A stretch of 34,098 nucleotides of DNA from a virus. The position numbers and the translations under genes were made by a program. Positions 22,293-30,659 of the stretch are shown here, one piece after another (position 1 is the stretch's first letter; every line of letters starts with the position of its first letter). Below the pieces are notes generated by a model. It saw only the letters and a program-made list of their open reading frames with translations. It was not told where the DNA came from and searched no databases. The DNA lies in IMG/VR virus record IMGVR_UViG_3300025520_000010, positions 1 to 34,098 of that record; one strand, 5' to 3'.

Positions 22293-23804
22293 ATGAATGA
22301 ACTTAACAAGCTGTACAAGGACATGTTGTTGTCCTGGAACACCCTCGTCAAGAACGATGGTCGTATCCTGCTGGACTTGAACGGCGAAGAGTATCCCATC
22401 ACCATCGACGGGATGAACCTGTACCTGCCTACCACTGACGTCCTGGACGAAGTGGCGGTTGGGAAAGTCTTCTGGCACCCTGCCTGCGAGGATATTACCT
22501 CGAAGGAAACCGAAGTCTTCAAAGTGTTGCGTAAGGTTACTTGCCTGCGTCTCCTGAATGCCTTCCGCTCGACGCCTCCGGTGTTGTTCGCCGTAGCTGG
22601 ACCCAAACCCAAGAGTTCGTGGAACCAGCGCGTGCTGGATCTTCTGGAACCTCTCAAGGGCGCTAAAGGTGCAGTGGTTAAGGAACTCGAAGACCTGTTC
22701 GGTCGTCTGCACGTAGAAGTGGAAGAGAACGGTCTGGATAACCGCTTTGTTCACTTCAAGACTTCCAAGTCCAGTGGCAAACTGTCCAAGTCCAGTGGCG
22801 AGAAGGTGTACTACACCACCAAGCCGGAGTTCCCGTTCTACAATGAACTGGTTCGCCGCCTGGCTCGTACTGAAGGCAAGACGGATAACCAACTGATCGA
22901 GATCAACAACCATAGCGTAAGTCGTGCTGCGGTTAAGTTGGCTATCCATCTGTTCCAGTTCATTGTTCCAGCGGTCTTGTCGCCGGATGACCACATCCAC
23001 GAAGCGAACTCCCCGATTGCAGCGCGCATGGTTTCGTACCTGGGCTGTTACGCGGATATCGCTGAGCAGATCAACAAGGTTCAAGGTACTTTCCGTAGCG
23101 AGTTCGCTAAGGCGGGTATCTACCCGGTTAATCTGAGCTGGACGGAAGATCTGGAGAATCTGCCCGAGTGGTACAAGCAAGTTCCGAAGATGGACTACAA
23201 CACCCACAACACCCACGAAGAAACCGTCCACCAAGCAGCAGGACGTCAAGACTTCGCGGGACTGATGTCGGTGAGCAGTAACGTTCATCAACAACCAGTG
23301 CAACAAACCCCGGGTGCTCAGGTTCAGCAAGTAGGTCCTGGCATTGACCCGCTGACTGGTTTCGTGATCACTCCACCGCCTCAAGTGTTGGCGTCCGACC
23401 GTCTGACCCGCTACGAGTGCAACTTCAGCACTGGTCGCGTGACTCACTACGGCGTCGACACCATGACCAACCTGCCGGTCATGTACATCTGCACCAAGCA
23501 GGGTTCGTTCCTGGAGCGTCAAACTCCAAACCCGCAAGCTGGGATGATGAACATGTTGGGCGGCTTCAACATGGGCATGGGCAATGGCATGAATGGCATG
23601 AATGGCATGCAGATGAACATGGGGATGGGCGGTGGTCAGCCTATGATGCTCCCTAATGGCATGATCCAACTGCCAAACGGCGCGGTGATCCATCCGTCCC
23701 AGCTCAACCAGCAACAACCCGTTATGCCAACTGGTTCTCCAAGCGTAACAAACTTGGATAACAACAGTGGCGGCGGTTTCGGTAACAGCCCAGCCTGGGG
23801 TTAA
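22293..23804 (+). CDS. gp70-like protein with chimallin-like C-terminal tail
   Basis: This 503-residue protein is strongly host-codon-adapted. Residues 1-310 look folded, apart from a Ser/Lys-rich loop with a small duplication (SKSSGKLSKSSGEK, about 158-171). From about 310 on it is largely disordered, with Gln/Pro-rich sequence, a short folded-looking island (RYECNFSTGRVTHYGVDT), then a Met/Gly/Asn-rich tract. That tract contains MNMLGGFNMG (419-428), and the protein ends GGGFGNSPAWG. Both resemble the end of the chimallin-like protein (MNILGGFGNGGIWG). This suggests it binds the shell lattice through a mimic of the chimallin tail. It is last in the operon, followed by a terminator. No enzyme motif is seen. 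Confidence 0.6.
   Translation: MNELNKLYKDMLLSWNTLVKNDGRILLDLNGEEYPITIDGMNLYLPTTDVLDEVAVGKVFWHPACEDITSKETEVFKVLRKVTCLRLLNAFRSTPPVLFAVAGPKPKSSWNQRVLDLLEPLKGAKGAVVKELEDLFGRLHVEVEENGLDNRFVHFKTSKSSGKLSKSSGEKVYYTTKPEFPFYNELVRRLARTEGKTDNQLIEINNHSVSRAAVKLAIHLFQFIVPAVLSPDDHIHEANSPIAARMVSYLGCYADIAEQINKVQGTFRSEFAKAGIYPVNLSWTEDLENLPEWYKQVPKMDYNTHNTHEETVHQAAGRQDFAGLMSVSSNVHQQPVQQTPGAQVQQVGPGIDPLTGFVITPPPQVLASDRLTRYECNFSTGRVTHYGVDTMTNLPVMYICTKQGSFLERQTPNPQAGMMNMLGGFNMGMGNGMNGMNGMQMNMGMGGGQPMMLPNGMIQLPNGAVIHPSQLNQQQPVMPTGSPSVTNLDNNSGGGFGNSPAWG
22764..22799 (+). repeat. Short direct repeat in the gp70-like gene
   Basis: TCCAAGTCCAGTGGC occurs at 22764-22778 and again at 22785-22799, with a 6-base spacer. 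It encodes SKSSG twice and looks like a recent small duplication inside a disordered loop. Confidence 0.85.
23583..23609 (+). repeat. Tandem 9-base repeats in the gp70-like tail
   Basis: AATGGCATG is repeated three times head to tail and encodes Asn-Gly-Met three times within a longer Met/Gly/Asn-rich tract. Such repeats can expand or contract by slippage, so the tail length may vary between relatives. Confidence 0.9.
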
Positions 23805-23815
23805 CAGGTAGCATT

Positions 23816-23856
23816 AATAACCAGCAGGGTCATCCCCTGCTGGTTATTATTTTTTG
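23816..23856 (+). terminator. Terminator of the gp68-gp70-like operon
   Basis: A 14-bp stem, AATAACCAGCAGGG (23816-23829) with CCCTGCTGGTTATT (23835-23848), is followed by ATTTTTTG. It lies between converging genes. Confidence 0.88.
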
Positions 23857-23872
23857 TCTGATAAAACTATTT

Positions 23873-24202
23873 TTATGCTCTGGCTGTATTATTACGTGCA
23901 ATGCGTGTGTTTAATGCACTTTCGTTAATCTGATAGATCAGGGTCATTTTGCTAATGTCCTGGTTGGGGTTCGTGATCCCGTTGATGTACGCCGTCGTCC
24001 ACCACAGATAAGAGGGGACCCCCATTACTCGTAGAAAACGGTAGAAGTCATTCTTGAAAGCTTGTTGTACCGCGGGAACGACTTGTTGGAAGTACGACGA
24101 TTCCTTCCGGATAAGCTCCAGTTCTGACCGGACTAACGTTTTGTATCGCTCCGTGGAATAGATGTCTTTACCGCTGTTGAAGTCATTGTTAGAAAGGGGC
24201 AT
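23873..24202 (-). CDS. Small minus-strand hypothetical protein, possibly virion
   Basis: This 109-residue protein starts at ATG 24202 with AAGG six bases upstream. It is helical with an aromatic-rich centre (RVMGVPSYLWWTTAYINGIT). No recognised domain is present. It is a single gene on the opposite strand between two early operons, like 8427-9530, so it may be a late structural protein inserted among early genes. Its start region is shared with the promoter of the beta C-terminal gene. Confidence 0.65.
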   Translation of the reverse strand: MPLSNNDFNSGKDIYSTERYKTLVRSELELIRKESSYFQQVVPAVQQAFKNDFYRFLRVMGVPSYLWWTTAYINGITNPNQDISKMTLIYQINESALNTRIARNNTARA

Positions 24203-24237
24203 AAGTAACCTTCAGGCAGGAGTCAAATAAATTAGAA

Positions 24238-24250
24238 CCTATATTATCCC
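24238..24250 (+). promoter_or_regulatory. Early-type promoter of the beta/beta' operon
   Basis: CCTATATTATCCC differs from the exact element by one base. A second, weaker CCTATATAT copy lies 16 bases downstream. The start codon at 24289 follows about 40 bases later. Confidence 0.6.
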
Positions 24251-24288
24251 CCTGAACCTATATATCCTGATGTTGAAGAGGTCACTTG

Positions 24289-26529
24289 ATGAATGAGTTC
24301 GAATTTAACTTAACAGGGATAACTGATGGAATCCGTTATAAATACGGTTGTGGTGAAAACCAACTCCATCCAGCGCTGATTGGTGTTAGTAGTAATTTGA
24401 TTGTGTTCCCTATGTGTTCTTCGGCTGGTCGTATGTACATGGCCGGTAACATGATTCCTAAATCGGTACCGACTGAAGGGGCTGGCGTTCGTTGGCTCAT
24501 GGCCGGTAACGAACGTAAGTACGGAAAGACCGCCCGTAAGGTAGAAGCTCCCAGCAACATGATCGTGGAGGAACTGTTCAGTATCCGTAGCTTGGATATG
24601 GGCAAAAACTCTGATGACTGGCAACCTACTCATATCGTTTATAAGAATGATGAGCAGAACGCCTACGACTTGTTGGAGCTCCCTGCCTATCACACGCAGA
24701 ACACCAGCGTCGGCTGGGAATACGTTTACGACAAAGATGTCCTGCGTAAACTGAAACCAGGCGCGTGGTTACCGAAAGGAACCGTGTTCGCTCAAAGTCC
24801 ACGTATTGATGAAGACGGCATCTGGCGATTCTCCATGCCAACCCGAGTGGCCGCGTATTCTGACCACCGGACGGAGGAGGACGGGATTGTCATTACTGAA
24901 TCGTTTGCTGAACGCTGCGCGTGTATGTTCAAACATATCCGCGGGTTCAACTGGAACGAGGACGAATACATTCCATTGATGCTGTATGGCACTGATGAGA
25001 ATCCATCGCCATTCCCTCAACCGGGTGAACCTATCCGTGAAGATGGGATCGTGATGGGCTTCCGTAAGCGTATTAAGGAGAACGCACTGGTAAGCCTGAC
25101 CAAGAAAGCATTGCGTGAACCTGACCCAACTTACGACCACCTGCTGTATGCTCCGCGTGACTGTGAAGTAAAGGCAGTCCACGTCGAGTCTGACCGCAGC
25201 AAGAACAAAGCCAACAACCGTAATACCACCTACATCCCTCAGCGTCACAACCAGATGCTGGATCGTTATGAACGTCGTCGTAACGAGATGTGGGTAGGCG
25301 TGCTGAACTGGTACGAAGGTAAAGTTCGTATGAGTCGTAATGGCAAGATCGCTATGACTCACCGTCTGAACACGTTCATCCGTGACGCGTACGGTAACTA
25401 TACCGATCGTACCGGGCGTCCTAATCCACTGTTCCGCTCCATTAAGCGTGAAAAGTACAAGGACTGGAACGTTACCATCGAACTGAAGCAACGCATGACA
25501 GGTCGTGTGAAGTGGAAGTTGTCAGGTCTGAATGGTGACAAGGGTGTTGTGATTAACATCATTCCTGATGCTCACGCGCCGCGTTATGCAGACGGCACCA
25601 GTGCAGAAGTAATCCTCAACAACATTCCGGCGTTCCGTCGTCAGATCTACGCGTTGTTGTTGGAGTTGAGTATTAACTTCCTGACCATGCACATCCACCG
25701 TGAAGTTCAGCACCTCCGTAAAGAAGGTGACTACCGTGGTGCGCATCGCGTGTTGATGGAGTACTTTGAGCAAGGCTTCCCAGAGTTCGCTGAGATGTTT
25801 AAGCTGGCGACTGAGGAAGAAGCTGACCTGATTGAGTACGTTGATAACGTGAGTAAGAAGAACATTTCTATTCACATCATCAGTAACTCCAAGCTGTTCG
25901 GGGTTAACTTGATCAACAAACTGCGGGAGCGTTATAAGTATCAACCGCAGAAAGCAACCTGGGTCAACTCGTTGGGCGAGGTACAAGAGACCGCTAACCC
26001 AATCATGATCAGTATCCAAGACTTGATCCTGTTGGACAAGTTCGGTAGTGACATGAGCGCTCAGTGTATGCCCAAGTCTAACTTGTTTGGCATGCCAGCG
26101 AAGATGAGCGACAGTGATCGTTACAGTTTGCCAATGAACGATAAGGGTAACAAGAACACTGCTGAGACCGAAGGTCGTTGGGTAACCAGTCAGTCGGGCG
26201 GTCAAGAGGTTGTTAAGTTGTTCTCTCTGGCGTATTCTCCTGAGAACCGCATCAGTGCAGTTCGACGGTTTGTCCGGGCGGATGACGTCTTTAACATTCC
26301 TCAGATCATTAAGCCACCTGAGTACGTGAATAACCGTGCGTTGAACATGTCCGTCAGCATGATGAAGGACTCTGGGTTATCTCTCCGTAATGAGCTCCCT
26401 AGTGACCGAGTCAGTAACGAACATTTGCAAGGTTACAACGAATCCCGCTTGGGTAATTTCTTGGCTGAACTTAACGATAAAGAAGCAGCGCTTAAAGGCC
26501 AACAAAAGGGTGGGCAAGTATCCTCATGA
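24289..26529 (+). CDS. Non-virion RNA polymerase, beta C-terminal subunit (phiKZ gp71-73-like)
   Basis: ATG 24289 is preferred (AAGAGGT eight bases upstream) over TTG 24286; the product is 746 residues. Residues 408-419 (KWKLSGLNGDKG) align with the beta active-site block GDKxxxRHGNKG. K410 and K418 stand in place of the two conserved lysines, and they are followed by V-V-I-N-I-I-P-D and APRYADGTSAEVILNN, matching the beta sequence after that block. It is therefore the C-terminal part of a split beta subunit. In phiKZ the matching gene is interrupted by an intron carrying an endonuclease; here the frame is continuous. The N-terminal beta half is not in the window. The gene overlaps the next one by four bases. 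Confidence 0.88.
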   Translation: MNEFEFNLTGITDGIRYKYGCGENQLHPALIGVSSNLIVFPMCSSAGRMYMAGNMIPKSVPTEGAGVRWLMAGNERKYGKTARKVEAPSNMIVEELFSIRSLDMGKNSDDWQPTHIVYKNDEQNAYDLLELPAYHTQNTSVGWEYVYDKDVLRKLKPGAWLPKGTVFAQSPRIDEDGIWRFSMPTRVAAYSDHRTEEDGIVITESFAERCACMFKHIRGFNWNEDEYIPLMLYGTDENPSPFPQPGEPIREDGIVMGFRKRIKENALVSLTKKALREPDPTYDHLLYAPRDCEVKAVHVESDRSKNKANNRNTTYIPQRHNQMLDRYERRRNEMWVGVLNWYEGKVRMSRNGKIAMTHRLNTFIRDAYGNYTDRTGRPNPLFRSIKREKYKDWNVTIELKQRMTGRVKWKLSGLNGDKGVVINIIPDAHAPRYADGTSAEVILNNIPAFRRQIYALLLELSINFLTMHIHREVQHLRKEGDYRGAHRVLMEYFEQGFPEFAEMFKLATEEEADLIEYVDNVSKKNISIHIISNSKLFGVNLINKLRERYKYQPQKATWVNSLGEVQETANPIMISIQDLILLDKFGSDMSAQCMPKSNLFGMPAKMSDSDRYSLPMNDKGNKNTAETEGRWVTSQSGGQEVVKLFSLAYSPENRISAVRRFVRADDVFNIPQIIKPPEYVNNRALNMSVSMMKDSGLSLRNELPSDRVSNEHLQGYNESRLGNFLAELNDKEAALKGQQKGGQVSS

Positions 26530-28541
26530 TGCAGTTTAGTCTTCGAGAGTTTGCGAACATTCCAGAAGAGATGATGTTGCGCTGGCGAGGTTATCGATGT
26601 CCGGTAACCGTAGTCGATGACGAAGGTGTAAGCGTCGAGTCCGACACCTACGTGCTGATGTTGACGTGGTTGGGGTTGATTATCCATCGACACTACAACC
26701 ACATCCCTTATTCGGTTAAGGAATTGATTCCCTCGAATAAGGTGGCAGGTAATACGGCGAAGATGATCACCTACGACGATGACGTCCAGGCCATCCCCAT
26801 TAACTATATGCTGGCCAAGCTGCTACCGACGATTAAAAGTTTGGCAGAGATTGACGATATCAAGCGGCTGATCCATATCTGGCAGAACAAGCTTCATAAC
26901 CAATCCGTGGTGATGGGTGAAGGGTCGTCTCTGTCAGCCTCCGCAGAGTCCGTGGGTGATCTCATGGCGGATGAGGGGGTCATGGCTATCCGAGATCAGA
27001 TCCTCAATAAAGAGATCTCGATCGACGAAGGTGAGGATAAGTTCAACGTCCACATCAAAGCCGCTGAAAGCTTAGACCGTAACGTTATGGCCATGCTGGC
27101 TCGAACGGGTGGTGTGAGTGTTAACCAGGCGTATCAACTGTCTGTGATGCGGGGTGGGGTGTTCAGTCTCAACAACACCATTCACCCCAACGCGGTCTCC
27201 GTACCGTATGCTCACGGCATTACTAACTTGGCGGACTCGCTGGGTGAGAAGAACGCCTCGGGTAAAGCTCTGACCAACAACGGTAAAGCGTTGAAGGACT
27301 CAGAACTGTTTCACCGTAAGACCCATATTCTGACCGCTGTTGTGCGTGGCATGAACTTCGGTTGGGACTGCGGGACCAAGGTCTGTGTCCCTATCAAGAT
27401 CGCAAGCATGAACGTTGCCATGGGGTTGCGAGGCAAGTGGCAACAAATGCCTGCCGGTAACCTCCAGCTGATCGACAACGAGAATGTCTGGGATATCAAG
27501 GTTGGGGAAACGATCTGGATCCGTTCTGTTGCGTTCTGTAATAGTCGTGACGCTGGTGTTCCGTGTGGAACATGTTACGGGATGATGGCAACGTCAGTCC
27601 CGTTTAACCAGATGATGGACAAGATTGCTAACGTGGGTATGTGGTCAGCAACTTCTATCTGTAACCCGATGGGTCAGGGGATGCTGTCTACTAAACACTT
27701 TATTCGAAATGCGATCACACGTCAGTTCGTGCCGCATAAACGGGATACGAATATCATTTCCAGTAATGGTGATGAAATCTTCTTGAACCCAGAGGTGATC
27801 GAACCAGGATGCGACATGGTCCTAGGTGCTGACATCGTTAACGTGCTTTCCGACATCCGTTCTTTGGGTGACCTGAACGCTGTTAGTCTGGAGAAACTCC
27901 CGTACTTCGCTGAAGTGACTTTCCGTTACGCAGTTGAAGATATCATGATGGGCGGTAAAACGATTCAGCAACACGCCGCTCATACATCGATCTCCTCTCG
28001 AAAAGCGCGGTTCTCGTTGGAATTCCTCCGTTACGTCTTGGACCACGGTTGGGAAACTCTCGGGAAGAAGCATGTCAAGATCGACCTGGCTCATTGGAAT
28101 GTAATGGAGCCTGTTTTCAGCCTTCCGTTCATTCGGGAAGACTTGGATGCTCACCGTGCTCGTGTTGAGAGCTTCATCACCTTTAGCAAGCGTAACTCAA
28201 CGTGGAAAAATCAAGTAGTCACTCCGAAGGTGTTTGGAGAGGTGCTAACTGAGTACTGGACACTCATTGCTCAGGAAATCAAAGGTATTAACGTTGTGCA
28301 CCCGGAGATCATGTTGTATTGCTGTCTGACAGCGACTCCAGGGGGTATTGACGCATCGATCCCAACAGGCGATGTACCGAAGTACTTCTCTAGCTTCGAA
28401 GAGGCTGTAATCGGTCGTGGTATTGGCCACTTGATGATCTACGAGCGACAGCAGAATGTGCTGAACAAAATGAAGACTTTCCGTATGGTCAACCGTCAAG
28501 GGAGTCCATTGGAAGCTTTCTTTGCCTTGGGTGTTGGTTAA
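26526..28541 (+). CDS. Non-virion RNA polymerase, beta' C-terminal subunit (phiKZ gp74-like)
   Basis: This 671-residue protein matches the second half of beta'. The bridge-helix region is degenerate (MAMLARTGGVSVNQAYQLSV, then MRGG). The trigger-loop region contains YAHGITNLADSLGEKNASGK and ends in D281-C-G-T, the usual landmark. The second zinc site is formed by C282, C338, C347 and C350 (CGTCYG), followed by ATSICNPMGQGMLSTKHF, the counterpart of the beta' segment AAQSIGEPGTQLTMRTFH. The gene starts in an ATGA overlap with the beta gene, so the two are coupled. Together with 11873-13528 it makes one complete beta'. Confidence 0.9.
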   Translation: MMQFSLREFANIPEEMMLRWRGYRCPVTVVDDEGVSVESDTYVLMLTWLGLIIHRHYNHIPYSVKELIPSNKVAGNTAKMITYDDDVQAIPINYMLAKLLPTIKSLAEIDDIKRLIHIWQNKLHNQSVVMGEGSSLSASAESVGDLMADEGVMAIRDQILNKEISIDEGEDKFNVHIKAAESLDRNVMAMLARTGGVSVNQAYQLSVMRGGVFSLNNTIHPNAVSVPYAHGITNLADSLGEKNASGKALTNNGKALKDSELFHRKTHILTAVVRGMNFGWDCGTKVCVPIKIASMNVAMGLRGKWQQMPAGNLQLIDNENVWDIKVGETIWIRSVAFCNSRDAGVPCGTCYGMMATSVPFNQMMDKIANVGMWSATSICNPMGQGMLSTKHFIRNAITRQFVPHKRDTNIISSNGDEIFLNPEVIEPGCDMVLGADIVNVLSDIRSLGDLNAVSLEKLPYFAEVTFRYAVEDIMMGGKTIQQHAAHTSISSRKARFSLEFLRYVLDHGWETLGKKHVKIDLAHWNVMEPVFSLPFIREDLDAHRARVESFITFSKRNSTWKNQVVTPKVFGEVLTEYWTLIAQEIKGINVVHPEIMLYCCLTATPGGIDASIPTGDVPKYFSSFEEAVIGRGIGHLMIYERQQNVLNKMKTFRMVNRQGSPLEAFFALGVG

Positions 28542-28573
28542 CCTAAAAGTTTAGCGGCTGCTTAACCGGACGG

Positions 28574-28591
28574 GGTCCCCGAAAGGGGGCC
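28574..28591 (+). other. GNRA-loop hairpin between beta' and helicase genes
   Basis: GGTCCCC (28574-28580) pairs with GGGGGCC (28585-28591) across a GAAA tetraloop, one wobble. There is no T run, so it may be an RNA-processing or pause/stability element, or a weak terminator, rather than a full terminator. Confidence 0.5.
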
Positions 28592-28616
28592 TCTCCTACC
28601 GACTTAAGAGGTCGTT

Positions 28617-30143
28617 ATGCGTAAGACAGTCACGATAAGTAAAGCTTTTCACTACCTGAGGATATTTGACTACCAGCCAGATTTCGTTCAGAACGTTATC
28701 AAACCCTTTTGCCGTATACACATGTACCAGACGGGGATGAAGCCCAATCCTCAAACCCGTCAAATGGAACGAGTGCTAGATCACGTCTTCGCGCGTTCTA
28801 ACTTCGACAAAACCGAATACCGCTTTTCCTCTAACCTGCTGCAACAGTTCTTGGACTTTGCAGTGTATCGAGGGTATGACCGTTCTCGTATTCAAATTGT
28901 GGACGAGCCGATCATTGAACCTGTTAAGGTAGACTTTACCTTCCAGGAAGGATTCGAAACCCCACGACCTGGTCAGACTGAGTGGACTGACTACATGTTG
29001 ACCGATGGTTACCTCAAGGTGAACAACGACAACACAGGTGGTGGTAAAGGTTACATGGCTATCTACGCGATGGCTAAGCGTGGGTATCGAACCGTGATCA
29101 CCATGCAGCCACGCTACATTCCGATCTGGAAAGGGGAGCTCCACAAGTTCCTTAAACTGGATCCTGGTGACTTGCTGGTTTGGGAACACCCCATCCCCAA
29201 ATTAGCGGAAGCTTTTAACAACGGTACGGTGAACCCGAAGATTGTTATTGTCCCAATGTCTCGAATCGAACCCTTCTTAAGGAAGAAAGAGATTCCGGAT
29301 CCTGTTGACCTTGATGACGTATTCAGGGCTATCAGACCAGGGACACGCATCATTGAAGAAGGGCACGAGGCTATTCACCAAGTGTTCTCCTCGCTGATGT
29401 ATGGCAACTTGCTGATGACATACGTATTGTCAGCAACATTGAAGTCCGATGATGCATTCGTTAACCGGGTGTATGAGTGGCTGTACCCTGTCTCTGAGCG
29501 ACACAGGGAGGCGGACGCTCAGCATTACATCGAGACCATGGCTTATCTGTACAAGATCAACCTGCGCAAGCACAAGGTCAAGTGGGAACGCTATGGGGCC
29601 TATGATGACAAGGTATTTGAAGAAAGTATCTTGGCATCTAAGGAATTGACGGATTTCTTCTTCGAGTTATGGGATAAGGCTTTCCAAGAGTGGTACCTAC
29701 CATTCAAGGAGGCTGGGACTAAATGCCTGTTCTTCTTCTCCCGTAAGCAAATGTGTAAAGAGATGTGTAAACGTTTCCTAAAGAAATATCCAGGATGGGA
29801 TATGGAGACGTATTTGGCCAGTGAAGAGAAGGACAAGGAGAAGTATAAGAAGCACGAAATACTCTTCACCACGCAGGGTAGCTGCGGTACCGGTAAAGAT
29901 ATTCCGGGACTGATCACTGCATTCTGTAGCCATACTGTGTTTTCGACTCAAACCAACCGCCAGATGATTGGGCGCTTGCGTGAGATCTTCCGACTGTTCG
30001 GTGGGAAGATTACCCCTAAGTTCATCTTTGGGGTATGCGTAGACATTGATAAACATCTGTCGTGTATGGACAAACGAAAAACTGCTTTCGCGGCGAAGTC
30101 CAAGTCGTTTAAGCGGATGAACCTGGATTGCGCTCTGGAGTAG
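28617..30143 (+). CDS. SF2 DNA/RNA helicase (phiKZ gp75-like)
   Basis: This 508-residue protein shows the superfamily 2 helicase motifs in order. Walker A is N139-T-G-G-G-K144-G. Motif II reads E247-E-G-H-E in place of DExH. Motif III is S272-A-T. Motif VI is Q445-T-N-R-Q-M-I-G-R453-L-R455. The arrangement resembles UvsW/RecG-like phage helicases that remodel replication forks and recombination intermediates. The first Asp of motif II is Glu, which still can bind magnesium. GAGG lies six bases before the start. It follows the beta' gene as phiKZ gp75 follows gp74. Confidence 0.87.
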   Translation: MRKTVTISKAFHYLRIFDYQPDFVQNVIKPFCRIHMYQTGMKPNPQTRQMERVLDHVFARSNFDKTEYRFSSNLLQQFLDFAVYRGYDRSRIQIVDEPIIEPVKVDFTFQEGFETPRPGQTEWTDYMLTDGYLKVNNDNTGGGKGYMAIYAMAKRGYRTVITMQPRYIPIWKGELHKFLKLDPGDLLVWEHPIPKLAEAFNNGTVNPKIVIVPMSRIEPFLRKKEIPDPVDLDDVFRAIRPGTRIIEEGHEAIHQVFSSLMYGNLLMTYVLSATLKSDDAFVNRVYEWLYPVSERHREADAQHYIETMAYLYKINLRKHKVKWERYGAYDDKVFEESILASKELTDFFFELWDKAFQEWYLPFKEAGTKCLFFFSRKQMCKEMCKRFLKKYPGWDMETYLASEEKDKEKYKKHEILFTTQGSCGTGKDIPGLITAFCSHTVFSTQTNRQMIGRLREIFRLFGGKITPKFIFGVCVDIDKHLSCMDKRKTAFAAKSKSFKRMNLDCALE

Positions 30144-30180
30144 TTCAGAGCGTTCTCCTTCCTTTCTGTGGGTGATCAAC

Positions 30181-30630
30181 ATGCTACCTCAGTTAACCAG
30201 CAATATACTGGTAGTGTTAAAAACCGATTCCAACGGGACGAATAGTCTTATTGGCGAGATCGGGGTGATCAAGTGCTTGGAGGATTATTTTCGACACGCC
30301 AAGTCGAATGAGTCCTTCTGCACAATAGCAGGTGACGAGCTGGTATGGAACAACGCGGAATTCATCGAACACTTCGTTGAAGACCAAATTGCCGAAACGA
30401 CTGTGATGGCACTGTCTACCACTGATGATGGTTGTTTTCCTCTAAACGATCCGGGTGACCTCAAGCTCGATTACGAGATGGAGATCTTCGAATCGGTGGA
30501 GGGAATAATGCTCAGTAATCAGGGTGTGTTGTCAGATCTCGCCACTAATTACGCCATCGAGAACTGGGAAGTGGTTCGCCAAATCCCGGGCATGATGGTC
30601 TTGTGTGTTAAAGGAGCTAGAGTCAAATAA
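30181..30630 (+). CDS. Small acidic hypothetical protein
   Basis: ATG 30181 is preferred because GGTGA precedes it by six bases; the GTG at 30172 lacks a site. The 149-residue product is acidic, alternates strand and helix, and contains a turn-rich centre (STTDDGCFPLNDPGDLKLDY). It ends in a strand pattern (GMMVLCVKGARVK). No recognised domain is present. Its end contains an AAGGAG that may serve the next gene. Confidence 0.62.
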   Translation: MLPQLTSNILVVLKTDSNGTNSLIGEIGVIKCLEDYFRHAKSNESFCTIAGDELVWNNAEFIEHFVEDQIAETTVMALSTTDDGCFPLNDPGDLKLDYEMEIFESVEGIMLSNQGVLSDLATNYAIENWEVVRQIPGMMVLCVKGARVK

Positions 30631-30659
30631 AACGCGAAAAGTTCTTCATCGACCAACCG

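Noticed and set aside
22278-23717. 479-codon minus-strand open frame opposite the gp70-like gene
   Set aside because: Its composition is an antisense shadow, and the plus-strand gene has a good start, tail motifs and terminator.
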